Assembly: GCF_004214895.1 (NCBI RefSeq)
Contig: NZ_CP035952.1
Coordinates: 2,924,501-2,988,500 of the forward strand
Direction: 5' to 3'
From: Pseudomonas tructae
GTDB taxonomy: Bacteria > Pseudomonadota > Gammaproteobacteria > Pseudomonadales > Pseudomonadaceae
Length of the DNA: 64,000 nucleotides
Every line of letters begins with the position of its first letter. Positions within the stretch are counted from its first letter, which is position 1. This document shows, piece by piece, positions 10,383-19,127 of this stretch. The notes under the pieces are model-generated. The model saw only the letters and a list, made by a program, of their open reading frames with translations. It was not told the origin of the DNA and searched no databases. The position numbers and the translations under genes were made by a program.

Positions 10383-10453
10383 GTGGGAGCGGGCTTGCCC
10401 CGCGATAGCGTTGTGTCAGTCACATCGCTATCGCGGGGCAAGCCCGCTCCCAC
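10383..10453. repeat. REP doublet (inverted pair)
   Basis: GTGGGAGCGGGCTTGCCCCG at 10383 and its reverse complement ending at 10453 form an inverted pair, a typical REPIN-like doublet with a short spacer. It sits just downstream of the siderophore receptor gene. Confidence 0.85.
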
Positions 10454-10500
10454 AGAGATCGCGCAAGCTTTTTAGATTTTCATCAAGACAGTTGCTCCCA
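10415..10500 (+). repeat. Extended REP element, copy 1
   Basis: These 86 bases contain a REP core plus a ~45-base tail that includes GCGCAAGCTTTTTAGATTTT. They recur as a reverse complement at 17571-17657 with a single-base indel that I can see. The two copies flank the two-receptor and ECF sigma locus. Confidence 0.9.
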
Positions 10501-10527
10501 CCGGGTCAACTGCCCAGATTTTTTACA

Positions 10528-12774
10528 TCAGAACGAAGTGGTAAACGAGGCGAAGTACGCCCGGCCCGCTTCGTTGTAAGTCAGGGCCCCGGCTTCATCC
10601 GAGTTGCCTTCACGGTACAGGCGCTTGTCGAACAGGTTGTTCACACCCACGCGCATGCTCAGGTTCTTGGTGAACTCATAACCCCCGCTGATGCCGACAA
10701 TGCCATACGGATCGACGTCCTTCTGCACCTTCTTGTCCAGGGTTTCGTTGGCCCGGGCGTTGTAGGTCGGCGCCTCCTGCTTGCCGTAGTAGGTGCCGTT
10801 GAGCTGGAACGACAGCTTGTCAGTGACATTCCAGTCCAGGGTCGAGTTGACCGTGTACTCGGGGATGATGCTCAGCGGCTCGCCGGTTTTCTTGTCCTCG
10901 GACTCGATCATGTAGGTGAAGTTGGTGTTCCAGTCCAGGGCTGGAGTCAGCTCGACGAACAGGTTGCCCTCAACCCCTTGCACCACCGCCTTGCCGGTGT
11001 TTTCCCAACGCAGGATGCGACGGCCGTTGGGCAGGCGGAACAAGGTGTCGTTGCCGGCCTCGATCTTGTTCTTGTAGTCGTTGCGGAAGTAGGTCGCGCT
11101 GGTGCGCCAGGTGCCCTTGTCGTAGGCCAGGCCCAGCTCCTTGTTGACGCTGGTTTCCGGTTCGAGGTTGGCATTGCCCAGCAGGTAGCAGCCGCCATCG
11201 TTGACTTCGCTGGAGTTGCAGCCGGCACCACGGCTGTACAGCAGGTAGTTGGGGTTGGCCTGGTACAGGTTCGGGGTTTTATAGGCGCGGGCAATACCAC
11301 CCTTGATGCTCAAGGCTTCGGTGATCTGGTGCGAGGCGTTCAGGCTCGGGCTCCAGTTGTCGCCGTAGTCTTCATGATGATCCAGGCGCAGGCCCGGGGT
11401 GATGATGGTGTTTTCGCCGACTTCGATGTTGTCTTCGGCATACAGGGCAAAACTGCGCGCCGTGGACTTGGTCTGGGTGCGATCGAAGTTTGGCAACTCT
11501 GCGCCCGGGTCATAGCTTTGCGGGCGCAGTGAGCCTGGGTCGTTGAGCGACTCGTAGAGGTACTCGCCGCCCAGGGTCAGCACCTGCTCAAGGCCCATGC
11601 TCAGGGGCAGGTTGACCTCGGCGGTGGCGCGGGTGTTGCGCAGGCGCGACTCGAAGCGCCCGGCACTGCCTGATGGCGCGCCTTCACCCCAGCCGGCCAG
11701 GCCTTCGTTGAGGCGGCCGTTGCGGGTCAGGTCGTAGGACAAGGACGCAGTGGAGGTACCCCAGTCGTAGTCGCCGCGGTGGGTGACGGCGAAGCTTGAG
11801 CGCTGCATCACGTTGGTTTCCTTGCCCACCTGGCTTTCGACGAACTCGCCGCCGGCGTTGAGCATGGTGTCACCGGCGAAGATATTGCCCTGGCGGCTGT
11901 AGCTCGATTCCAGGTCGACGGTGTTGGCCGGGTCGATCTTCCAGCTCAACATGCCGTTGATATCTTTGTTGCGTACGCCTTCGCGGCCGGCCATCAGCGA
12001 ACCTTCAGTGGCCTGGTGCGCCGAGTTGATCTTCATGTCATCGGCGTCGGTCTTGTTCAGGTTGCCATACACGCGAAAGATCAGGCTGTCGGTCAGCGGC
12101 CCGCTAAGGCTGAAGTTGACCCGCTTGCCGGTGCCTTCGGAATCATCCTCGGGCAGCATGGTGTACAGGGTCATGGAGCCGCGCAGGTCCTGGGTCGGGC
12201 GCTTGGTGATGATGTTGACCACACCGCCCATGGCGCCGGAGCCGTAGCGCGCGGCGGCCGGGCCGCGAAGGATCTCGATGCGTTCGACTTCTTCGGCCGG
12301 TACCCAGTTGGTTTCGCCGCGGGTGTCGCGGTCGCCGCTCCAGCCGTAGCGCACGGCGTTGCGTGAAGTGGACGGCTTGCCGTCGATGAGGATCAGGGTG
12401 TTTTCCGGGCCCATGCCGCGCAGATCGATCTGGCGGTTGTTGCCCCGGGCGCCGCTGCTGCTGTTGCCGGTGAGGTTGACCCCGGGCTCGCGGCGGATGA
12501 TATCGGAGAGGTCATTGACTGGTGGGCGCTTCTTGATGTCTTCAGCGGTGATGATCGACACGCCGGGCGCTTGCTTGAGCTCCTCCTCGGCGGTCCCCAG
12601 CACCCGGGTGTTCTCAAGCTCGATGGCCTGCCGACTGCCGGCCACGGGCAGGTCGGTGGGCTGCACCTGGACTTCGTCCGGTTGCAGCTCCAGCGGGGCC
12701 GCGGCGAGTGCCGTGGAGCCCAGGGTCGCCAGCAAGGCAATGCTTATGCGGCTGAGTTTGAAGCGCGACGCCAT
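10528..12774 (-). CDS. pfeA: TonB-dependent ferric catecholate (enterobactin-type) siderophore receptor
   Basis: A 748-residue outer-membrane receptor. After a signal peptide ending near AALAA it has a plug domain with QAPGVSIITAEDIKKRPP, NLTGNSSSGARGNNRQID, LRGMGPENTLILIDGKP and WVPAEEVERIEILRGPAAAR. All of these closely match PfeA/PirA of P. aeruginosa. The beta-barrel ends in an aromatic residue (FASFTTSF) as expected. It imports ferric enterobactin or related catecholates with TonB energy. I chose the ATG at 12774, which has AGGAG nine bases upstream; the earlier ATG at 12795 would place that ribosome-binding site inside the gene. A Fur-box-like sequence precedes it. PfeA and PirA are close paralogues, so the symbol is a best guess. 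Confidence 0.85.
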   Translation of the reverse strand: MASRFKLSRISIALLATLGSTALAAAPLELQPDEVQVQPTDLPVAGSRQAIELENTRVLGTAEEELKQAPGVSIITAEDIKKRPPVNDLSDIIRREPGVNLTGNSSSGARGNNRQIDLRGMGPENTLILIDGKPSTSRNAVRYGWSGDRDTRGETNWVPAEEVERIEILRGPAAARYGSGAMGGVVNIITKRPTQDLRGSMTLYTMLPEDDSEGTGKRVNFSLSGPLTDSLIFRVYGNLNKTDADDMKINSAHQATEGSLMAGREGVRNKDINGMLSWKIDPANTVDLESSYSRQGNIFAGDTMLNAGGEFVESQVGKETNVMQRSSFAVTHRGDYDWGTSTASLSYDLTRNGRLNEGLAGWGEGAPSGSAGRFESRLRNTRATAEVNLPLSMGLEQVLTLGGEYLYESLNDPGSLRPQSYDPGAELPNFDRTQTKSTARSFALYAEDNIEVGENTIITPGLRLDHHEDYGDNWSPSLNASHQITEALSIKGGIARAYKTPNLYQANPNYLLYSRGAGCNSSEVNDGGCYLLGNANLEPETSVNKELGLAYDKGTWRTSATYFRNDYKNKIEAGNDTLFRLPNGRRILRWENTGKAVVQGVEGNLFVELTPALDWNTNFTYMIESEDKKTGEPLSIIPEYTVNSTLDWNVTDKLSFQLNGTYYGKQEAPTYNARANETLDKKVQKDVDPYGIVGISGGYEFTKNLSMRVGVNNLFDKRLYREGNSDEAGALTYNEAGRAYFASFTTSF

Positions 12775-12841
12775 GTCAAATCTCTCCTGAAACAAAGGGT
12801 GAGCGGGCTGGACGGAAAGGCCAGGTTCGCTCGGGAGTCGA

Positions 12842-12862
12842 GAATGATAAGAATTACCATTC
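12842..12862. promoter_or_regulatory. Putative Fur box upstream of the siderophore receptor
   Basis: GAATGATAAGAATTACCATTC is a 21-base near-palindrome resembling the Fur consensus GATAATGATAATCATTATC. It lies about 68 bases upstream of the receptor start. This fits iron-repressed expression. Confidence 0.75.
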
Positions 12863-12885
12863 GTGAGTAAACCCTTCAGAAGAAA

Positions 12886-12922
12886 AATAAAATATTAACG
12901 AAGCAGGGTGGAAAAACCCTGC
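12886..12922 (-). terminator. Probable terminator of the STN receptor gene
   Basis: GCAGGGT (12903-12909) pairs perfectly with ACCCTGC (12916-12922) around a 6-base loop. On the minus strand the hairpin is followed by a T-rich run. It lies 36 bases beyond the stop codon at 12958, as expected for an intrinsic terminator. Confidence 0.65.
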
Positions 12923-12957
12923 TACGCGCACTGGAGTGTGATAGAGGCTAAAAGCCA

Positions 12958-15882
12958 CTAAAACTGCAGGGATGCTGCCAGGCTTGAGGTACGACCGGGC
13001 GCCGGCATCATGCTCTGTGACATCGGGTCGAGGTAGTACTGGTCGGTGAAGTTGTAAACATTGAAACTGACCTTGAGTTCGTCGCTGACCTGGTAGTCGG
13101 CGAAGTAGTCGTAGATCCGCGCTTCCAGGTAGTGCTGCTGGGGTGTGGTGGTGCCCACGTGCCAGCTCTTGTCCAGCACGTACATCGGCCCGCTGGTGTA
13201 GCGCATGCGTATCCCGGTCGCCAGCTTCTGCTCGAAGGCCTTGGCGCCCAGCACCAGGTTGACGCTGTAGCGCGGCGGGTTCTGGGTGTTGGTGTAGGAG
13301 CCCTGGAAGCCGCCAGTGGTGCAGTCCGGCGTCTCGGTTTTGCCGCCGTCACGCAAGGCTTGGGCAAAGGCGCGGTCGCAGGTTTCGGCCTTGATGTTGT
13401 AGACGTACGAGGCATCGGCGAACCACCAGTGGCTGTCGTAATGGCTCTGCAGCTCGACGCCCTGGGTGGTGAAGCTGTCGACGTTGCGGATCTTCAGCTC
13501 GCCGTTGAAGCCGGGGCGGCCTTTGGGGTTGTAGCGGTAGTTGCGGGTGACCATGTCGTCGATGGTGTTGCTGAAGTAGGCCAGCTTGATCCCGGCCTGG
13601 TCGTTGTCCAGCAACAGGTTGCTGCCCTTGAGCGAGGCACCGACCTCGAAGGTTTTCATCCGCTCCGGGCGCAGGTCGTAGTTGGGTTGCGCCGACCAGG
13701 CACCCAGGGTGGTCTCGAACAGCGATGGCATGCGCATACCCTGGTTGTACAGGGCGTACGCCATCAGGTTCGGGGTGAAGGCGTAGCTGACGCTGTAGGC
13801 CGGAGCGAAACCGTGGCCAGACAACTCGGCGTTGTCGGCAAAGCCTGCAAACTCGGCGTTCCACCACGGCGCGTCGGGGGCGGCGCCAGCGGGTGCGGCA
13901 TACAGCGCCTGGCGGTTGCGGTCGTGGATGCGATAAGCACTGTAGCGTCCACCGGCGGTGAAGGTCAGTTCCGGGATCGGCTTGTATTCCAGGGCGCTGC
14001 TCAGGCTGTACTCGTTACGGTAGGCGTTGCGTTCGATGCGGTTGTTTTCCAGGTCGTCCTGCCAGGGCTTGCGGCTGGGGTCGATGGTCTCATAGAGGTA
14101 GGAGGCGCCATAGGTCAGGGCATAGTCACCGACACCGGTGACCCAGCGGCTGGTGTTGCTCAGATCACCGCCAATTTTGAGGTTGGTCAGGTCCGACTCG
14201 AGCGATTTGCGGTACTTCTCGCTTTGTTCGTCCTGGTAACCCTGGCCCCGTTGCGGCGCGGTAAAGCCGATGTTGTTGTACATGATGCTGCGCCCGAAGG
14301 TCGCCCAGGCATGGCCGTTGAGATCGATGTAGCGCGCCAGGCTGTCATCCTCCGGGCGCCACTTGAATTCGCTGGTGAGGGTGTGCAGCTTCATGTTGCC
14401 GGGCTTGAACTGGACCATCCGGTTGGCGCCGCTGTAGTCGTAGACCGGGTCCAGGGTCTCGCGCACATAGCAGCCGGTGCTGTCCCACATGTTGTCGCCG
14501 TCCGGCACCGGTGCGTCGATGGCCGAGCACTGCTGGTAGTACTCGGGGTCGGCGCGCATCCAGAACGCTTCGTCGTAGCGGTCGATGTCCTTTTTGAAGT
14601 CGCCCAGTGGCCAGGTCATCGACGGACCGGTGCGGCCAATCTGCGAGGGCATGATTTCACCGAAACTCGAATCCATGTAGCGGTAGCCCAGGCCCAGTTC
14701 CATGCCGTTTTCCCGGTACAGGGTGCCCTTGAGCATGAAGGATTTGTTGTGGGTGCTGGAGTTCAACACTTCTTCACCGGGCCAGTAGTTGCGCGCCACG
14801 GTGTTGGCATCGACCAGGGCGCCGCCGCTGATTTCCGAGGTGTCATAGCGCGAATAGCCGTGCTTGCCGGCAAAGTAGTTGTTGTTGCGCCGTTCGGCAT
14901 AGGCGGCCACCAGGTCGAAGGCTTCATCCTTGTGGGCAAACGCCAGGCTGCGTGACCAGTCGTGGGCGTGCAGCAGGTCGTTGCGCTCGGTGCGCGGGCG
15001 CACCCGGTAATCGCTGGGCACATCGGCTGTGCTGTTGTCCGCCAGCGAGCCGCGCAGGCGCCAGCCTGTGGTTTCGCCGGGTTTGAGGATGTCCTCGACG
15101 GTCAGTGTCTGCATCTCTACCGAACCGCCAATGGCCCCGGAAGCGGCGGCGTCCAGGCTGGGCCCCTTGTTGACGGTGACGCTGCTGATCAGGTCCGGGT
15201 CGATGTAGGCCCGTTGCGCGGTGCCGGCGTAACCGCGATAGACATCCAGCGATTGCTGGCTGCCATCGACTTTTACCGGCACTCGGCCCTGACCCTGGAT
15301 ACCGCGGATGTTGACCTCGATGCCACCGCCATTGCGCCCGTCGGAGGTCTGCACACCGGCGATACCGGCGAGCAGGTCGGCATTGGAGCGGCCGCGAAAA
15401 CGTTCCAGCTGTTCCAGGTTACGGGTTTCGATGGAGCGCGGCACGCCGTAGTCCTTGAGCCCGTCCTCGTCAGTCTGGTCCTTGACCCGGGTCGCGCCGA
15501 GCTCCAGGGCATCGCTGGCTTGCACGGCCTGCTCAATCAGGACCCGGCCGTCGTCACTGAAGTAGGCACTCAGGCCGCTGCCGGCCAGCAGTTTGCTCAG
15601 GGCCTGGGCGGGCGAGTAGTGGCCCTGCAGGCCCAGCGATGGCTTGCCTGCTGTCAGGCGGGCATCCACTGACAGCAGCAGGCCGGCGTTGGCGGCAAAC
15701 TGGGTCAGGGCCTGGTCGAGGTTGCCGGCGGGAATCTGGTACAGGCGTTGTTCCTGGCGGGCAGGTTCGGCCTGGGCCGGCATTGCCAGGCAGCAGCAGG
15801 CGGCGCTGAGCAGGCTGCCGAACAATCCATTGCGGATCGCCAGGCTCAGGGTGGACGGGCAGGGTGGCAGCAGGTTCGGCAT
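12958..15882 (-). CDS. TonB-dependent receptor with STN domain, haem-receptor type
   Basis: A 974-residue outer-membrane receptor. The signal peptide ends near AMPAQA. An N-terminal secretin/TonB STN domain (about 45-118, IPAGNLDQALTQFAANAGL) marks a signalling transducer. A plug domain (FRGRSNADLLAGIAGVQT) and a large barrel follow. The barrel contains MRMPSLFE and PNYDLRPE, which resemble the FRAP and PNPNL boxes of haem receptors, and the end [16 protein letters not shown] also fits the HasR/HmuR class. An ECF sigma and anti-sigma pair lies just upstream on the same strand, so surface signalling of the HasI-HasS-HasR or FecI-FecR-FecA kind is likely. No hemophore (hasA) or ABC exporter gene is nearby. 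Haem is the best guess; another iron ligand cannot be excluded. AGGAG lies 8 bases before the start. Confidence 0.82.
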   Translation of the reverse strand: MPNLLPPCPSTLSLAIRNGLFGSLLSAACCCLAMPAQAEPARQEQRLYQIPAGNLDQALTQFAANAGLLLSVDARLTAGKPSLGLQGHYSPAQALSKLLAGSGLSAYFSDDGRVLIEQAVQASDALELGATRVKDQTDEDGLKDYGVPRSIETRNLEQLERFRGRSNADLLAGIAGVQTSDGRNGGGIEVNIRGIQGQGRVPVKVDGSQQSLDVYRGYAGTAQRAYIDPDLISSVTVNKGPSLDAAASGAIGGSVEMQTLTVEDILKPGETTGWRLRGSLADNSTADVPSDYRVRPRTERNDLLHAHDWSRSLAFAHKDEAFDLVAAYAERRNNNYFAGKHGYSRYDTSEISGGALVDANTVARNYWPGEEVLNSSTHNKSFMLKGTLYRENGMELGLGYRYMDSSFGEIMPSQIGRTGPSMTWPLGDFKKDIDRYDEAFWMRADPEYYQQCSAIDAPVPDGDNMWDSTGCYVRETLDPVYDYSGANRMVQFKPGNMKLHTLTSEFKWRPEDDSLARYIDLNGHAWATFGRSIMYNNIGFTAPQRGQGYQDEQSEKYRKSLESDLTNLKIGGDLSNTSRWVTGVGDYALTYGASYLYETIDPSRKPWQDDLENNRIERNAYRNEYSLSSALEYKPIPELTFTAGGRYSAYRIHDRNRQALYAAPAGAAPDAPWWNAEFAGFADNAELSGHGFAPAYSVSYAFTPNLMAYALYNQGMRMPSLFETTLGAWSAQPNYDLRPERMKTFEVGASLKGSNLLLDNDQAGIKLAYFSNTIDDMVTRNYRYNPKGRPGFNGELKIRNVDSFTTQGVELQSHYDSHWWFADASYVYNIKAETCDRAFAQALRDGGKTETPDCTTGGFQGSYTNTQNPPRYSVNLVLGAKAFEQKLATGIRMRYTSGPMYVLDKSWHVGTTTPQQHYLEARIYDYFADYQVSDELKVSFNVYNFTDQYYLDPMSQSMMPAPGRTSSLAASLQF

Positions 15883-15996
15883 CCCGAAGGCTCCTTTGAG
15901 AATGCGAATTGGTTAGCGTTGATGACTAACCCGAACGAGCGCCGCAAACCGACAATGGTTTGCGCAAATATTTTTTCAAACGAGCAGGGGAGGTGT

Positions 15997-16941
15997 TTAG
16001 CGTGCCTTGACGCTCACCCAGTAACGGCTCAGGTAGTGCACCTGGATCGGCAGGCTGTCGCGCAGGGCGGCAAGGGTGCGGTCGCTGTCGGCCAGGGCGA
16101 ACACGCCGGTAATGGGCCATTGGGCGACGGCTGGCTCACAGCGGATGACACCGCGCCGGTGGCGGCTCAGTTCTTCGAGGAACTGCCCCAGGGGCTGACG
16201 CTCGGCGATCAGCCGGCCGTGTTCCCAGGCAATGCTGTTGCGCTCGGCCGCATGCTGCGGGCCACAGCCTTGCGCGTTGAACCACAGGCCGTTGCCGGCC
16301 TTGAGCAACTGCTCATGGCCAGCGCTGGGGCGGATCATCACGGCGCCTTCGAACAGTTCGACACGGCTGCCGCCTTGCAGCTCGCGCACGGCAAAGTGCG
16401 TGCCCAGGGCCTGTATTTCACCGGCGCCGGTCTGGACCTTGAGCGGCCTTGGGTCCTTGGCACTGGTCAACAGCAGTTCGCCTTCAAGCAGGTGGATGCG
16501 TCGTTCCTGTGGGGTGAACTGGATATTCACGCTGCTGCGGCTGTTGAGCAGTAACTGGCTGCCATCGGCCAGTTGCAGGCGGCGTACTTCACCGGGCGCG
16601 CTGCGCTGATCGGCCATGGCCTCGCGCCACGGCAAGTGGCGTTGGCCCAGGTAGCCACTGCCGCCCACCAACAGCACCAGGCACAGTTGCCTGAGCAGGG
16701 TGCGCCGGCCCTGGCGCTCTTCGAGCACGCTGCGCGCGGTTTGCGCAGGCACTGCGGCGAGGGTCTGCTGCAGGGCTTGCAGGCGTTGCCAGGCGCGCTG
16801 GTGCTCGGCATTTGCTGCTTGCCAGTGGGCGAAGGCCAGGCGCTGTTGCGCATCCAGCGGCCCGTCCCAGTGCAGCATCAGCCAGTGACTGGCCTGCTCG
16901 ACAATCGCCGCGTCGATCGGTGCATCGCTTGCCGTGTTCAT
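15997..16941 (-). CDS. FecR-family anti-sigma factor
   Basis: A 314-residue inner-membrane regulator of the FecR/PupR/HasS family. The N-terminal cytoplasmic domain carries the conserved tryptophans (ASHWLMLHWDGPLD, LAFAHWQAANAEHQRAWQRL), which contact the sigma factor. A membrane helix lies near residues 83-100 (LLRQLCLVLLVGGSGYLG). The periplasmic FecR domain has DGSQLLLNSRSSVNIQF and LEGELLLTS, and the C-terminal part resembles an STN-like domain (GVFALADSDRTLAALRDSLP). It should relay ligand binding from the STN receptor to the ECF sigma factor. The ATG at 16941 overlaps the sigma gene's stop by 4 bases, so translation is coupled. A longer open frame upstream is not credible. Confidence 0.9.
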   Translation of the reverse strand: MNTASDAPIDAAIVEQASHWLMLHWDGPLDAQQRLAFAHWQAANAEHQRAWQRLQALQQTLAAVPAQTARSVLEERQGRRTLLRQLCLVLLVGGSGYLGQRHLPWREAMADQRSAPGEVRRLQLADGSQLLLNSRSSVNIQFTPQERRIHLLEGELLLTSAKDPRPLKVQTGAGEIQALGTHFAVRELQGGSRVELFEGAVMIRPSAGHEQLLKAGNGLWFNAQGCGPQHAAERNSIAWEHGRLIAERQPLGQFLEELSRHRRGVIRCEPAVAQWPITGVFALADSDRTLAALRDSLPIQVHYLSRYWVSVKAR

Positions 16942-17468
16942 TGGCTGTAGAGCACCTGGTAGCAGGCCTGGATGGCGCGGATCATGTACTTCTGCACCGA
17001 ACTGACCGTCACCCCCAGGCGCTCGGCGATGTCGGCGTAGCCCAGGCCTTCGAAGCGTGACAGCAAGAAGGCGCTGCGGACCTTGGCCGGCATGCGGTCG
17101 AGCATCTGGTCGATCTGTTGCAGGGTCTGCAGGATCATTGCACGGTCCTCCAACGAAGGCGTCTGCGGTTCGTCCAGGTGGGCGATGCTGGCCAGGTAGG
17201 CCTGCTCGATGCGTTGCCGGCGCCACTGGTCGATCATCAGGTTGCGCGCCAGTTGCACCAGGTAGCTGCGGCCTTCGTCGTGGCCGGGCAGGCGACCGCT
17301 GACCAGCAAGCGCAGGAAGGTGTCGTGGGCAATGTCGGCGGCACGTTCGCGGTCGCCCAGGCGCTTGCGTAGCCAGGCCTGGAGCCAGCCGTGGTGATCG
17401 CGATAAAGGCCATGGAGCTGTTGCTGGGGGGCGGGGAAGGTAGGGGGCACCCGGAGATCCTGAAACAT
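16938..17468 (-). CDS. FecI-family ECF sigma factor
   Basis: A 176-residue sigma factor of the iron-starvation group. Region 2 includes DRERAADIAHDTFLRLL and YLVQLARNLMIDQWRRQ. Region 4 includes RMPAKVRSAFLLSRFEGLGYADIAERLGVTVSSVQKYM. It should direct RNA polymerase to the promoter of the STN receptor gene when the anti-sigma factor signals ligand uptake. It overlaps the anti-sigma gene by 4 bases. A Fur-box-like sequence lies just upstream of its start, consistent with two-step iron and ligand control. The cognate target promoter probably lies between 15883 and 15996. Confidence 0.93.
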   Translation of the reverse strand: MFQDLRVPPTFPAPQQQLHGLYRDHHGWLQAWLRKRLGDRERAADIAHDTFLRLLVSGRLPGHDEGRSYLVQLARNLMIDQWRRQRIEQAYLASIAHLDEPQTPSLEDRAMILQTLQQIDQMLDRMPAKVRSAFLLSRFEGLGYADIAERLGVTVSSVQKYMIRAIQACYQVLYSQ

Positions 17469-17479
17469 AAAAGATGCAG

Positions 17480-17499
17480 TTGCGAATTGTTCGCATTAT
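17480..17499. promoter_or_regulatory. Putative Fur box upstream of the ECF sigma gene
   Basis: TTGCGAATTGTTCGCATTAT has a GCGAA-TTG-TTCGC symmetry and resembles Fur boxes found before FecI-type sigma genes. It lies 12-31 bases upstream of the start codon on the minus strand, where bound Fur would block the promoter. Confidence 0.6.
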
Positions 17500-17570
17500 A
17501 CGGGTAAAAAAAGAACCGTGACCACCCTGCGGTGAGTCACGGTCAAGTTGGGGAGAATCAGGTGGCTTTG

Positions 17571-17657
17571 TGGGAGCAACTGTCTTGATGAAAATCTAAA
17601 AAGCTTGCGCGATCTCTGTGGGAGCGGGCTTGCCCCGCGAAGCGATGTGACTGACAG
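17571..17657 (-). repeat. Extended REP element, copy 2 (inverted)
   Basis: This is the reverse complement of the element at 10415-10500, with one base missing in the REP arm. It continues rightwards into a degraded second REP arm that ends near 17702. The two copies lie 7 kb apart in opposite orientation. Confidence 0.9.
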
Positions 17658-17731
17658 ACCGCTATCGCGGGGCAAGTCGAATCGTCGCACCGCCGCTCCC
17701 ACCCCCACCCGCTCTAGGCAGTGGCTCCAAA

Positions 17732-19111
17732 TTACTGCTGCAACACCGTCGCCTGGTTACCCGCACCAAACTGCTGGACGGTGGCGGTCATGCTTGCGCC
17801 GCTCTGGTCAACCATGGCCTGGTTGACCGAGCCGCCCTGGGTCACGTAGGCGACGTTGACGCCATCGGCCTGCTTGATACTGGCCTGGTTGTTGTCGCCG
17901 TACAGCTGCCAGGTATGGCTCTGGTTGCCGCTGCCCGATTGCTCGACCTTGATGCTGTTGGCCTCGCCGCTGCTCAGACCAGTGGCGTAGTTGGCGGTGC
18001 CGCGCTGGTCGGCGATCAGCAGGTTGTCGCTACCGTTCTGTTCGAAGTACAGCTCGTTGTTGCTGTCGACCTGGGTCAGGTTGGCGGTGTTGCCCGTGCC
18101 GTTCTGGTTGATTTCGGCGCGCTGGGCACTGCCGAACTGGCCGCCATGCTTGTCGCCCTTCCAGTTGCTGGCCAGGATCTTGTTGCCCGTGCCGGTGGAG
18201 GTCACCGTCAGCACATGGTTGTCGCCTTGCTGATAGGTGTAGGCGAGGTTGCCCTGGCCGTGCTGGTACAGCGAAGTGGTCGACTGCATCGACTCGTACT
18301 GGTCGGCGTAGCTGGCGTTGAGACTGCCGGCCTGAGTGATGCTGGCCAGGTTGCCCTCGCCGAAGCTCTGGTCAACCACGCTTTCGTTGGTCTGCCCGTA
18401 CTGAGTCACCGCCGCCTGGCTGCCCAGCTGAGTGTCCTGCCAGACTTCGCTGGAGTTGGCGCTGCCGTTCTGGTTGATGGTCACGCTGCCGTCCTGGCCC
18501 TCGCGCTGGTCGCCATAGGCCCAGTTGTCATCGCCGGCCTGGTAGATGCCGATCTGGCCATTGTTGTAGTTCAGGTGTTCGGCGGCGCTGTAGTTGCCGC
18601 TACCGGCCTGGATACTCAAGGCGTTGTTGCCGCCTCCGCCAAATTGCTGCTCGACAAAGGCACGGTTATTGTCACCGAACTGCAGGGTGGTGCCCTGGCT
18701 GCCGGTCTGGCTGTCCTGATAGATGAACGAGAAGTTGCCCGTGCCTTGTTGCTGCTGCTGGGCGCTGTTCTCGACGCCCAGCGACTGGCTGGCGTGGGTG
18801 TTGTTCAGGGCCCCGGCGTTGTGCTGGTTGATCTGGCTGCCGAATTCGAACAGTTGCTCGGCGTAACCTGCGTTGTAGTCACCGGCGCCACTTTGCTGGA
18901 TCTGGCTGTTGCCGCCTTCCTGCTTGGCCGCATGATTGTTGCCCAGGCCCAATTGGTTCTGGGTGGTGGTACTGAGCGGCGCGGCGATCTGCTTGACCTC
19001 GGCGATGTTCTCGGTGCCGTACTGGTTCTGGGTCGACTGGCTGTCGTCGGCCATGGCCTGGCCGGCAACGGCCAGGACAATGGCGGCGCTTAAAGGAGCG
19101 AGCTTGAACAT
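17732..19111 (-). CDS. csgA: Curlin repeat protein, CsgA-like, long form
   Basis: A 459-residue secreted amyloid subunit. A signal peptide (to GQAMA, about residue 21) is followed by many imperfect curlin repeats of the form Q-x-G-x2-N-x-A-x3-Q, for example INQNGTGNTANLTQVDSNN and VEQSGSGNQSHTWQLYGDNN. E. coli CsgA has about 150 residues and five repeats; this protein is three times longer, with roughly 15-20 repeats. It is rich in Gln, Asn and Gly and almost lacks positive charge. It is the last gene of a minus-strand operon behind csgB, 16 bases apart, with GGAGG before the start. The export genes csgE, csgF and csgG lie far away at 55.4-57.0 kb. It should form the bulk of an extracellular fibre. 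Confidence 0.88.
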   Translation of the reverse strand: MFKLAPLSAAIVLAVAGQAMADDSQSTQNQYGTENIAEVKQIAAPLSTTTQNQLGLGNNHAAKQEGGNSQIQQSGAGDYNAGYAEQLFEFGSQINQHNAGALNNTHASQSLGVENSAQQQQQGTGNFSFIYQDSQTGSQGTTLQFGDNNRAFVEQQFGGGGNNALSIQAGSGNYSAAEHLNYNNGQIGIYQAGDDNWAYGDQREGQDGSVTINQNGSANSSEVWQDTQLGSQAAVTQYGQTNESVVDQSFGEGNLASITQAGSLNASYADQYESMQSTTSLYQHGQGNLAYTYQQGDNHVLTVTSTGTGNKILASNWKGDKHGGQFGSAQRAEINQNGTGNTANLTQVDSNNELYFEQNGSDNLLIADQRGTANYATGLSSGEANSIKVEQSGSGNQSHTWQLYGDNNQASIKQADGVNVAYVTQGGSVNQAMVDQSGASMTATVQQFGAGNQATVLQQ

Positions 19112-19127
19112 GGTGGTGCCTCCAGGT

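Larger units (their letters stand above)
10202..10527. other. Intergenic region, 326 bases
   Basis: The stretch lies between the start of the response regulator gene (minus strand) and the stop of the siderophore receptor gene (minus strand). It holds an AT-rich part (about 10290-10370) that probably carries the regulator's promoter, a REP doublet (10383-10453) and an extended REP tail reaching 10500. I see no open reading frame or RNA gene in it. Confidence 0.6.

Noticed and set aside
13132..14955. A 607-codon plus-strand frame opposite the STN receptor
   Set aside because: Val/Ala/Gly-rich shadow of the receptor gene with no homology signal.
15895..15925. Possible Fur box upstream of the STN receptor (AATGCGAATTGGTTAGCG)
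   Set aside because: The symmetry is poor; the promoter of this gene is more likely read by the ECF sigma factor, and I could not define it.
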